Source: Acetobacter sp. | Lineage (GTDB): Bacteria; Pseudomonadota; Alphaproteobacteria; RF32; CAG-239 | DNA length: 6,105 nucleotides | Assembly (NCBI GenBank): GCA_023665325.1 | Contig: JAMPED010000056.1 | Coordinates: 1-6,105 of the forward strand | Reading direction: 5' to 3' | Shown: positions 1 through 5,929 of the stretch, in pieces | Position numbering within the stretch: the stretch's first letter is position 1 | Layout of the letters: each line of letters begins with the position of its first letter | Program-made: the position numbers and the translations under genes | The notes under the pieces: generated by a model | What the model saw: only the letters and a program-made list of their open reading frames with translations | Told to the model about the DNA's origin: nothing | The model's database searches: none

Positions 1-80
1 GGTATCTTGCTACGGGATATACCTTTGGGGATGATTATCAGGCTTATGATGTTAACGCAGGATTAGGGTATAAATTTTAG
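1..80 (+). CDS. C-terminal end of an upstream outer-membrane beta-barrel protein (probable autotransporter), partial
   Basis: Only the last 25 codons are present, read from base 3 and stopping with TAG at 78-80. The peptide starts YLATGYTFGDDYQAYD and ends in GLGYKF. Alternating hydrophobic/polar residues followed by a terminal aromatic residue (Phe) is the usual last beta-strand of outer-membrane barrels, which the BAM complex recognises. The end resembles the end of the next gene (GVGVRYNF), so a second autotransporter is the likeliest identity, although any barrel porin would end in a similar way. Its start, passenger and length lie outside the window. It is followed 22 bases later by an intrinsic terminator, so it is probably the last gene of its transcript. 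Confidence 0.75.
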   Translation, partial: YLATGYTFGDDYQAYDVNAGLGYKF

Positions 81-101
81 CTCAGTTTAGTGTCTTTAAG
101 C

Positions 102-131
102 AGAGTCAGATTTTTGTCTGACTCTTTTTTT
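102..131 (+). terminator. Rho-independent terminator of the upstream barrel gene
   Basis: A perfect 9-bp stem, AGAGTCAGA (102-110) with TCTGACTCT (117-125), encloses a six-base loop and is followed directly by a run of T (126-131). It lies 22 bases after the stop codon at 80. This separates the upstream gene from the giant autotransporter gene. Confidence 0.9.
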
Positions 132-233
132 ATGATGTAATAATTCGTTGATATTTTTGTGTATATTATCCTTTTGTTAAGAAACGTTGATTTAGAATCG
201 AGATAAAGCAATTGTTTTTTATGGTCTTATTAA
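132..233 (+). other. Intergenic leader of the autotransporter gene, no clear promoter
   Basis: About 100 very AT-rich bases. Hexamers such as TTGATA (148-153), TATTAT (164-169), TTGTTA (174-179) and TAGAAT (193-198) are present, but no pair has a proper 16-18 base spacing, so I do not call a promoter. No purine-rich Shine-Dalgarno sequence lies just upstream of the ATG at 234; the preceding bases are TTTTTTATGGTCTTATTAA. A promoter must lie here, because the terminator at 102-131 is immediately upstream. Confidence 0.5.
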
Positions 234-308
234 ATGAAATTTAGAACCGATATAATGTTTTCTACGGTATGTGTGGCTGCTGTGATGGCTGTTGGCAATG
301 TGTTTGCT
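234..308 (+). other. Sec signal peptide of the autotransporter
   Basis: Residues 1-25 have a short basic n-region (K2, R4), a hydrophobic core (FSTVCVAAVMAV, 9-20) and a small-residue cleavage site at V23-F24-A25 before M26. It has none of the roughly 25-residue n-terminal extension (ESPR) seen in many large autotransporters. C13 is not in a lipobox context, so lipoprotein processing is not supported. Confidence 0.85.
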
Positions 309-3300
309 ATGGGGGGAAGATTATCTCCGCAAGATTTTAATAAGATGTATTTTTTAGCACAGCACGGTAAAGTTGGTATTTTAAGAGAGGCTGTTAATCG
401 AGGGTTAAATATTGATGCCGTTAATCCGAATGGTGATACTGGGCTTTGTATTGCAATTAAGCGCAAAGATCACGTTGCATATAATACGTTTCGGATGAGT
501 GGAGCAAATCCTAGACATCAATGTACTTATCGGATATATAGAGATTATCAGGCGTTTTTGGAAGAAGGGAAAGTTGCAAAAACTGAGCAAATTGTTGGTA
601 ATGAAGAGTCATTATATGCTCGTGAAGGTAAAAGTAGTTGGCTTCCTTGGCTTTTGGGCGGAGCAGCGCTTGGTGGTGGTGTTTGGGCACTGTCTAGCGG
701 TGGTGGTGGTTCTAAATCTCAGGTTGATCAAACGATTATCACTAATTTTCCTGAATATGGTTTAACGAAGTTTATAGATAATTATTATAAATTGGTGAGT
801 GAAGGAGTTACTGCGAATACATATACTTTGGATGGGACTAATCCGAATGCGGCAAATGTGGTTGATAAAATTGCTTTTTTACCGAATATGTTAGACAATG
901 CGGCGTATCTTAGAGCATACGTTAAAGTGGTTAATGGTGCGACGTTTAATAATCTATCTAGTGGGCATATAAAATTAGGTGATGCAGCTGTTGGAGTAGC
1001 GGCTTATGGTGTTTCATCGCAGGCATATAATAATGGAGTGATTGATGTTGATGCGCGTAATGGCGCAATTGGTATGGCTGCTAGTAATGGTGCGGTGATT
1101 TTGAATAATCCAGATAATGGTGATGGCAAAATTGATATTGTGTTTAAAGGTGGTAAAGAGGGTGATGCAGTTATAGGGATGTATGCAGATACAGCATCAA
1201 AAGCGGTAAATTATGGCACGATTAACGGAACCTCTTCAAAAACACCTGTAACAGATGGGTCATCAGGTAGTATTGATATTGGCGATAATTTGGTAGGTGA
1301 TGACGATATTACAGAGGTGACTTCTACTAATTCAGGTGCTATTTTAGGGATGGCGGTATTTGATTTTTATACTGGGATGGATAACGCTTCTAAAACGGTT
1401 AGTGCTGAAAACTATGGCGATATCAATCTTTCTGCTGGTTATAATAGTGCTAAAGATGTTAGTGTAAATTTAGTTGGGATGGGTAGTTATATTGATGATC
1501 GTTTTTTAAACGGAGTTAGTAATCCGGCATTTGCAGAGCAGATGCGTCTTAATAATTATGGAGATATATCTTTAAAGTATGATGGTATATATAAGGTTTC
1601 AGATACTGCGCTTAAGTTAGGTGATGGCGGGCTTATTGGGATGCGAGCAGATGCTTCTACGCAGGCGGTGAATCGTGGTAATATTGATATACTTTTGACC
1701 TCAACTGAGATGAGCAATAATACGGATGTTGCAGCAGGAATGCTTTCCGTTCACGGAGCAGAATTGATTAACGGAACGAAGAATTTTTTATACGATGGGC
1801 AGACAGATACAACCGGTGGAACTATCCGTATTACCAATGAGGCAAAGTCAGGTGGTGTATCATACGGAATGTTGGCAGCGAAAGGTGATGGTACACAGAC
1901 AAAATTATATCAGTGGAAAGCTCCGAAACTTTATAACTATGGCTTAATTGATATGTTGACTAGTAATGCATACGCTATGGCATCTTTTGCTGGTGGTGAG
2001 GCAGTTAATAACGGTGTTATCAATTTGGGAGTGGAGCTGGGGCAGTCATATTACACAAATAATTATGGCTTATATGCTGCAGGTGGAACTGTTTCAGAAG
2101 AGGTTTTGTTAAAAAATAATGGTATTATAAATATTTATTCGGAACAGTCAACTGCACTCTATAATGCCTTTAATGGGTCTGTCAGCTTACAAAACAATGG
2201 TCATATTTATATTTCTAATAAGGCTACTAACTCTAAAGTTTTTGGTGGAAATTTCTCTGAAGCGATAAATAACGGAGATGTTTTTTATAAGGTTGGTAAT
2301 AGTGAGAACTTTACTTATCCAGCTGGAAATAGTAGTGATGTTGGGTATAATGAACAAGTTAGTCCAGTTGTTTCAGTTATGCAAGCATCGTCTAATGATG
2401 ATACAACTAAGCAATATATTGTAAATAATGGTACGATTACACTTGGAGCAAAACGTTCTGAGGTTGATTATGGTGGAACTTATGGTACGGCGGCTATTCA
2501 GGTTTCTAAGCAAGGTTCAGCAGAAAATAATAATTCTATTATGTTAGATATGTATGATAAGGATACTGTTCAATTAAATGTTGGAATGTGGTTGGATTCA
2601 ACGACTACGGCTGAAAGTTATATAAATAATAACGGGTCAATTGTTGTTGATGCAGTTAATTCGACCGGAATGCGCAACGATTCTCAAAATGGTGCTCAGG
2701 CAACAAACTCAGGAGAGATTCTTCTTAACGGTGAGTTTAGTCACGGAATGTCTGTTACACAAACTAATGGCACAATTTTTAATGGTAGGTATAACAGCAT
2801 CACTCCATCTGTTATTAGGGTAAAAGGGAATGGTTCAGTAGGAATGTATGTAGAGAATGGAGCGGCATATAATTATGGGCTTATTTCGTTGAATGGAGAT
2901 AATACGACAGCTATTCAACTTTCGGGAGAGTCTGCGTCATTGGTTGAACCAGGGGAAATTACGCATTTGGATGGGTTGGACAATGTTACATATTTTTGGA
3001 TGCATAATGGTGCAACTAGGGAGTTTATATATAAAAATCCAGTTACAGTTAATGGATATACATTAGCGAAAGCAACACAAAAAGGGAATGCTTATTTTTC
3101 AAGAGGTTCAACGGCGTATGTTAGTGGAAGTAATTCGCATCTATTAGTAGCTGAAGATAGTGGAGCTGTTTATAATAAAGGGCTAGTGTATGCCGAAGAT
3201 GGTACTAAAGCAATTGTTTCTAAAGAGGGGGGCGAAGCTTACAATTATGGGCAAATTGATGTTGAAAGTGGTAGTGTTGGTATGTATGGTGAAAATAATG

Positions 3301-5726
3301 ATACATACATAGGCACTTCTGCAGGATCATTAATTACCGTAAAGGATGGAACAGGTATTAGCGCAGAAGATTTTGCAGAGGTAAAGATTGAAGGTAATAT
3401 AAATGTTAATAAAGGAATAGGCATTTATTTGGCAGATGGTAGTATTAGTGCTTACACTCTTGGTACTAATGATGGCGTAATTATGGCAACAGGCGAAGAT
3501 AGTATAGGCGCTAAGGTTGTTGATGGGGCGGTTTTTGTTAATGAGACAGGAAATATTAGCGCAGCTTCTGGGGCATATGGAATTTATTCTACATCAAGAG
3601 TAACTAATAATGGAAATATTGGTGTAAGTAAAGATAGTATAGGTATTTATGCAGCAGGAGGAGAAGTCCAAAACACTGGTACAATTCAAGTTTCCGGTGG
3701 ATCTGCGTATGGTGTCTATAATGTTGGGGCAAAGGTACAGAATGATGGAACTATTGTTGCTGATACCGGAGGAATTGGTGTTTATGGTACGGTCAAAAAT
3801 ACTAAAGATATTCAAGTTTATCAAGATAGTATTGGTGTTGATGGTGTTTTGGATAATCAGGGTGGAAATATTACAACATATGGTAGTGGTGTTGGGGTAA
3901 GAGGTAGTGGTCTAAATACGGGTACGATTACTAGTAATGGTGCGGGGGCTGCCGTTATTGCAACAGGAACGTTTTCTAATTCAGGCAATATCAATGCAAA
4001 AAATCTGGGTGTTCAGGTTGATGGTGGTAATTTTGAAAATACTGGAGATATTAGTGTTACGAGTGGTAAGGCGGTTTATGTGACTAATGGTTCTGCTGTG
4101 AATTATAATAATATTACTGTTGGAAATGGTACGGGAATGTATGTAAGCGGGGCGTCTTCTTCAGCATTAAATGAAGGAGTGATTGTAGTATCAAATTCTG
4201 GTTATGGTGCATATGTTACTGATTCGGCGAGTTTCGTGAATACTGGAACAATTAGCTATGACCGTGAAAAAGGTGGCGCTTGTGCAAATATATCTGTTGG
4301 TGGTGAGTGTATTGATGCGTCTGAAAAGTCAGAAGAAACCGCAACTGTTTCTGCGGTTCAAAAATCTGTTTATGTGGGAGAAAATGCTAAGTTTGTGAAT
4401 GCAGGAGAGGTTGATTTTGGAAAAAATGTTATAGACTTTGATGCGATGCGTGAAAAAGACGGTGCGTTTGTTGTTGCTAAAGATGGGACATTTAAGGCGG
4501 AAAGTTTTAAGGGAGATGTTGTCGCTGGAAAAGATATTGTTTTGGAGGGATTTGCTGATAAATATGTTAATGAAAAAGCTTTTGAGGGAGTGAATAATGG
4601 GTTGGCGGTTAAATCCGAATCGTATTTGTTTGAGGCGAAAACGACTGAAAACGATGATACTATTGGTGTGGAATTAAATCGTAAGAAGTTTGAAGAAGTC
4701 GTTGAGAAAAAGGATTTGGCACAGTTTTGGGAAACAAATTATCAGTTGCAACATAATGAGAAGATGTTTAATGCTCTGAAGTCAGCAGAAACAACTGAAG
4801 AATTTGATGAGACAACGAAAATTGAAAGTGGAAAGAATTTTTATGCAAACTTGCCAAGAGAGAATATGGCGGTTTTACGTGGGTTGAACACGCAAGAGCA
4901 GAACCGGATTTTGGAAAATGGGTTAGATGGTGTATATGCAGGAGCTGATTATTATCGCACAGGTAAAAATGCTGCTGGTGATTTGAGTGGATATGCGGAT
5001 AATGTTTATAGTCCATATATTGGGTTTGGTAAACGTCTTAATAGTCAATGGCGTGTTGGAGGAACATTGCGAGCAGCGTATGTGGATGCGGAATATGATG
5101 AGGCACATTCTAGTCGTAATAACAAAATTTTGTTAGCAAGTTTACCAGTGCTATATCAAAATGGTGATTTCAAATTTTTGATGACACCGAGTGTGGGTGT
5201 TGGGTTTGGTGAATATGAGCGTAAGGCGCTTTCGGGTTCATACGAGGCAGATACTGTTGATTTATATTATGGAATGTACAATCACGCAGAGTATAGTGTT
5301 GATATGAAAGTTGCTGAACTGGTGATGGATGCGGAATTAAATCTGCAAGGGAGCTCAATGTCTAAAGCTAAAGAGGATAACGAAGGTTTGAATTTGCGGT
5401 CTAACAATTCCCTTTCGTTTGAGAGTGGTGTGGGTGTAAAATTGCGCAAGCGGATTGAATTAGCAAAACAACGTTCGTTGATGTTAGCGGTTGGTGTGAA
5501 ATATTATCACGAATTTTTAGATCCATATAAAGATTTGACAGTAGGGATGAGTGGCTCTCCAGTTAATTATAAAGTGAATGCATATGATGAAAATAAAGAT
5601 CGTATTCGTACTTCTGCTGAAGCGGTGTATAAAGATGGTGATTTTTCGTTAGCGGCAGAGATTGCTCATAATATTGAAAAAGAAAATAACGTCGAGGGTG
5701 GTGTTGGCGTCCGGTATAATTTTTAG
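234..5726 (+). CDS. Giant autotransporter with ankyrin-like N-terminus and Asn/Gly-rich beta-helix passenger
   Basis: 1830 residues. The C-terminal domain would form an outer-membrane beta-barrel (type V secretion) that puts the passenger on the cell surface. Order: signal peptide 1-25; ankyrin-like region 31-99; hydrophobic Trp/Gly segment 136-153 with GGGGS linker; beta-helical passenger about 225-1400, with coils marked by N-x-G-x-I (for example NNGVI 266-270, NYGTI 326-330, NNGTI 731-735, NTGTI 1336-1340); Lys/Glu-rich helical junction 1485-1562; barrel 1563-1830 ending in GVGVRYNF. No serine-protease (GDSG-like), subtilase or lipase motif and no RGD is visible, so an adhesin or surface-fibre role is inferred. 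The ATG at 234 is the first possible start because an in-frame TAA sits at 231-233. The ATG at 255 (Met8) is the alternative, but it would drop the basic K2/R4 n-region. Neither has a clear ribosome binding site. The frame is open throughout, with no sign of decay. A strong terminator follows 14 bases after the stop. Confidence 0.93.
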   Translation: MKFRTDIMFSTVCVAAVMAVGNVFAMGGRLSPQDFNKMYFLAQHGKVGILREAVNRGLNIDAVNPNGDTGLCIAIKRKDHVAYNTFRMSGANPRHQCTYRIYRDYQAFLEEGKVAKTEQIVGNEESLYAREGKSSWLPWLLGGAALGGGVWALSSGGGGSKSQVDQTIITNFPEYGLTKFIDNYYKLVSEGVTANTYTLDGTNPNAANVVDKIAFLPNMLDNAAYLRAYVKVVNGATFNNLSSGHIKLGDAAVGVAAYGVSSQAYNNGVIDVDARNGAIGMAASNGAVILNNPDNGDGKIDIVFKGGKEGDAVIGMYADTASKAVNYGTINGTSSKTPVTDGSSGSIDIGDNLVGDDDITEVTSTNSGAILGMAVFDFYTGMDNASKTVSAENYGDINLSAGYNSAKDVSVNLVGMGSYIDDRFLNGVSNPAFAEQMRLNNYGDISLKYDGIYKVSDTALKLGDGGLIGMRADASTQAVNRGNIDILLTSTEMSNNTDVAAGMLSVHGAELINGTKNFLYDGQTDTTGGTIRITNEAKSGGVSYGMLAAKGDGTQTKLYQWKAPKLYNYGLIDMLTSNAYAMASFAGGEAVNNGVINLGVELGQSYYTNNYGLYAAGGTVSEEVLLKNNGIINIYSEQSTALYNAFNGSVSLQNNGHIYISNKATNSKVFGGNFSEAINNGDVFYKVGNSENFTYPAGNSSDVGYNEQVSPVVSVMQASSNDDTTKQYIVNNGTITLGAKRSEVDYGGTYGTAAIQVSKQGSAENNNSIMLDMYDKDTVQLNVGMWLDSTTTAESYINNNGSIVVDAVNSTGMRNDSQNGAQATNSGEILLNGEFSHGMSVTQTNGTIFNGRYNSITPSVIRVKGNGSVGMYVENGAAYNYGLISLNGDNTTAIQLSGESASLVEPGEITHLDGLDNVTYFWMHNGATREFIYKNPVTVNGYTLAKATQKGNAYFSRGSTAYVSGSNSHLLVAEDSGAVYNKGLVYAEDGTKAIVSKEGGEAYNYGQIDVESGSVGMYGENNDTYIGTSAGSLITVKDGTGISAEDFAEVKIEGNINVNKGIGIYLADGSISAYTLGTNDGVIMATGEDSIGAKVVDGAVFVNETGNISAASGAYGIYSTSRVTNNGNIGVSKDSIGIYAAGGEVQNTGTIQVSGGSAYGVYNVGAKVQNDGTIVADTGGIGVYGTVKNTKDIQVYQDSIGVDGVLDNQGGNITTYGSGVGVRGSGLNTGTITSNGAGAAVIATGTFSNSGNINAKNLGVQVDGGNFENTGDISVTSGKAVYVTNGSAVNYNNITVGNGTGMYVSGASSSALNEGVIVVSNSGYGAYVTDSASFVNTGTISYDREKGGACANISVGGECIDASEKSEETATVSAVQKSVYVGENAKFVNAGEVDFGKNVIDFDAMREKDGAFVVAKDGTFKAESFKGDVVAGKDIVLEGFADKYVNEKAFEGVNNGLAVKSESYLFEAKTTENDDTIGVELNRKKFEEVVEKKDLAQFWETNYQLQHNEKMFNALKSAETTEEFDETTKIESGKNFYANLPRENMAVLRGLNTQEQNRILENGLDGVYAGADYYRTGKNAAGDLSGYADNVYSPYIGFGKRLNSQWRVGGTLRAAYVDAEYDEAHSSRNNKILLASLPVLYQNGDFKFLMTPSVGVGFGEYERKALSGSYEADTVDLYYGMYNHAEYSVDMKVAELVMDAELNLQGSSMSKAKEDNEGLNLRSNNSLSFESGVGVKLRKRIELAKQRSLMLAVGVKYYHEFLDPYKDLTVGMSGSPVNYKVNAYDENKDRIRTSAEAVYKDGDFSLAAEIAHNIEKENNVEGGVGVRYNF
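324..530 (+). other. Ankyrin-like domain at the mature N-terminus
   Basis: Residues 31-99 read as about two ankyrin repeats: a helix pair around FLAQHGKVGILREAVNRG, a turn LNIDAVNPNGDTG (58-70), then LCIAIKRKDHVAYNTFRMSGANP (71-93). The G-D/N-T-x-L-x-x-A core, and a loop reading G-x-N-I-D-A followed by NPNGDTG one repeat before SGANP, fit the family's 33-residue period. The same stretch aligns by eye with the downstream ankyrin protein (AKGADVNAKSREGETALM). Two cysteines, C72 and C97, lie here and could form a disulfide after export. The capping repeats are degenerate, so a true fold needs a structure model. Confidence 0.65.
639..713 (+). other. Hydrophobic Trp/Gly-rich segment and GGGGS linker
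   Basis: Residues 136-153 read WLPWLLGGAALGGGVWAL, 18 residues without charge, with Trp near both ends and small-residue GG..GGG packing motifs typical of membrane helices. SSGGGGS (154-160) then leads into the passenger. This is a second strongly hydrophobic segment well after the signal peptide. Similar hydrophobic, then poly-glycine stretches occur near the N-terminus of some very large bacterial adhesins. Whether it inserts in a membrane, delays export or is simply buried cannot be told from sequence. Confidence 0.7.
906..4433 (+). other. Beta-helical passenger domain of the autotransporter
   Basis: Residues about 225-1400. Dozens of units follow the pattern [AV]-x-N-[NYT]-G-x-I-x-[VIL] followed by a short stretch such as (S)-[IV]-G-[MIV]-[YA]-A. 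Asn in the turn, with alternating aliphatic residues, is the signature of a right-handed parallel beta-helix as found in classical autotransporter passengers. Spacing is irregular, roughly 25-65 residues, in the first two thirds and compact, about 20-24 residues, from residue 1101. The composition is rich in Asn, Gly, Ser, Thr and Tyr, with few basic residues. The fold assignment is inference from motif and family knowledge. Confidence 0.8.
3534..4253 (+). repeat. Compact coding repeat array, about 12 units of 20-24 residues
   Basis: Residues 1101-1340 divide into successive units beginning FVNETGNI, VTNNGNI, VQNTGTI, VQNDGTI, VKNTKDI, LDNQGGNI, LNTGTI, FSNSGNI, FENTGDI, VNYNNI, ALNEGVI and FVNTGTI, most followed by a G-[IVM]-x-[YV] strand. 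The spacing matches one beta-helix turn per unit. Unit lengths vary and the DNA has diverged between units, so this is an old protein-level repeat rather than a recent tandem duplication. Confidence 0.8.
4686..4919 (+). other. Charged helical junction between passenger and barrel
   Basis: Residues 1485-1562 switch from the Asn/Gly-rich passenger to Lys/Glu/Gln-rich sequence with helical character (KKFEEVVEKKDLAQFWETN; NMAVLRGLNTQEQNRIL). In classical autotransporters an alpha-helix here threads through the barrel pore and links it to the passenger. The final stretch, about 1541-1560, is the best candidate for that helix. No recognisable cleavage site was identified, so the passenger may stay attached. 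Confidence 0.6.
4920..5723 (+). other. Autotransporter C-terminal beta-barrel (translocator)
   Basis: Residues 1563-1830, about 268 residues, the usual size for a 12-stranded monomeric barrel. Amphipathic strands can be read at VYSPYIGFGKRL, QWRVGGTLRAAYVDAEY, KILLASLPVLYQ, FKFLMTPSVGVGFGEY, SLSFESGVGVKLRK, SLMLAVGVKYYHEFL, RTSAEAVYK and the final NVEGGVGVRYNF. The C-terminal Phe is the BAM recognition residue. The barrel is far too long for a trimeric (YadA-type) anchor of about 70-80 residues. Confidence 0.88.
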
Positions 5727-5740
5727 GTTGGTCATTAAAC

Positions 5741-5775
5741 AAAAAACAGCGGGGAAAGTTTCTCCGCTGTTTTTT
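5741..5775 (+). terminator. Rho-independent terminator after the autotransporter gene
   Basis: The core stem CAGCGGGGA (5747-5755) pairs with TCTCCGCTG (5761-5769) with one G-T wobble around a five-base loop. It is extended by A5741-5746 pairing with T5770-5775. It begins 14 bases after the stop codon. Because an A-run precedes and a T-run follows the stem, it could terminate in both directions. Confidence 0.93.
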
Positions 5776-5811
5776 ATTGCTTAAAAAATAGGTACCTTTT
5801 TTTAAAGCAAT
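5776..5811. repeat. 36-bp near-perfect palindrome centred on GGTACC (copy 1)
   Basis: Left arm ATTGCTTAAAAAATA, centre GGTACC (5791-5796), right arm TTTTTTTAAAGCAAT. The arms match at 13 of 15 positions. It directly abuts the terminator. A related 36-bp element begins 85 bases further on. A dimeric regulator site is plausible, but an AT-rich hairpin is an equally simple reading. Confidence 0.6.
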
Positions 5812-5852
5812 AGTCAAGAAATTTGTTTTCATTTAAATCAATGACTTACCTT

Positions 5853-5883
5853 TTGGGGTAACTGCTATTTTTAAAGGTACAAT
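5853..5883 (+). promoter_or_regulatory. Candidate promoter of the ankyrin gene
   Basis: TACAAT (5878-5883) matches five of six bases of the sigma-70 -10 consensus. The best -35 is a poor TTGGGG (5853-5858) with a long 19-base spacer. Placement about 47 bases before the start codon, downstream of a strong terminator, is sensible. The weak -35 would fit a regulated or activator-dependent promoter, or a wrong call. Confidence 0.35.
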
Positions 5884-5896
5884 ATTTTTAAGCAAT
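5861..5896. repeat. 36-bp element related to the GGTACC palindrome (copy 2)
   Basis: It begins ACTGCT, has GGTAC at 5876-5880 (the same internal position as in copy 1) and ends AAGCAAT. By hand alignment 24 of 36 positions match copy 1, concentrated at the two ends and the centre, while the AT spacers have diverged and reduce its own symmetry. It overlaps the candidate -10 hexamer TACAAT (5878-5883), so a bound protein would be placed to block or influence transcription of the ankyrin gene. Confidence 0.45.
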
Positions 5897-5915
5897 TATG
5901 CTTAATAAAAATATT
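5881..5915 (+). promoter_or_regulatory. Hairpin in the leader just before the ankyrin gene's ribosome binding site
   Basis: AATATTTTT (5881-5889) pairs with AAAAATATT (5907-5915), and AAGCA (5890-5894) pairs with TGCTT (5899-5903) around an ATTA loop, leaving a three-base bulge on the right side. It ends two bases before the AGGAG motif. It lacks a GC core and a T-run, so it is not a terminator. It may be a 5'-end stabilising hairpin or part of an operator. Confidence 0.4.
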
Positions 5916-5917
5916 TT

Positions 5918-5922
5918 AGGAG
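5918..5922 (+). promoter_or_regulatory. Ribosome binding site AGGAG of the ankyrin gene
   Basis: AGGAG ends seven bases before the ATG at 5930, the optimal spacing. It selects that ATG over the in-frame ATG at 5936 (13 bases away). It contrasts with the giant autotransporter gene, which has no visible Shine-Dalgarno. Confidence 0.85.
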
Positions 5923-5929
5923 AAAAACT

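Noticed and set aside
499..765. A plus-strand 88-codon open frame inside the autotransporter gene
   Set aside because: It is an out-of-frame reading of the ankyrin-like and hydrophobic-segment DNA. Its hydrophobic translation is a by-product of GT-rich glycine codons.
906..4433. Recurring motifs such as AATAATGG and AATTATGG suggesting a CRISPR array or DNA satellite
   Set aside because: The repeats encode the N-x-G-x-I protein motif in one frame, vary in length and sequence, and lack constant repeat-spacer geometry.
4920..5723. Trimeric autotransporter (YadA-like) anchor
   Set aside because: The C-terminal barrel is about 268 residues, matching a monomeric 12-strand translocator, and the passenger lacks head and coiled-coil stalk motifs.
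234..5726. Phase variation by slipped-strand repeats
   Set aside because: Within the gene I see only short A or T runs of about six or seven bases and no iterated tetranucleotide tract, and the frame is intact.
234..5726. Secreted protease or lipase passenger
   Set aside because: No GDSG, GTSMA or GDSL-type catalytic motif was found on reading the whole passenger.
234..5726. Fusobacterial origin, suggested by the AT-rich DNA and Asn/Gly-rich autotransporter repeats
   Set aside because: The ankyrin modules and the neighbouring ankyrin gene fit a host-associated proteobacterium better. This is a judgement from context and is not decisive.
4768..5832. Several minus-strand open frames of 60-90 codons opposite the barrel-coding part and the intergenic region
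   Set aside because: They lie antisense to a long, coherent coding frame, have low-complexity His/Ser/Ile-rich translations, recognisable domains are absent, and the last one runs across the terminator. They are shadows of AT-rich coding DNA.
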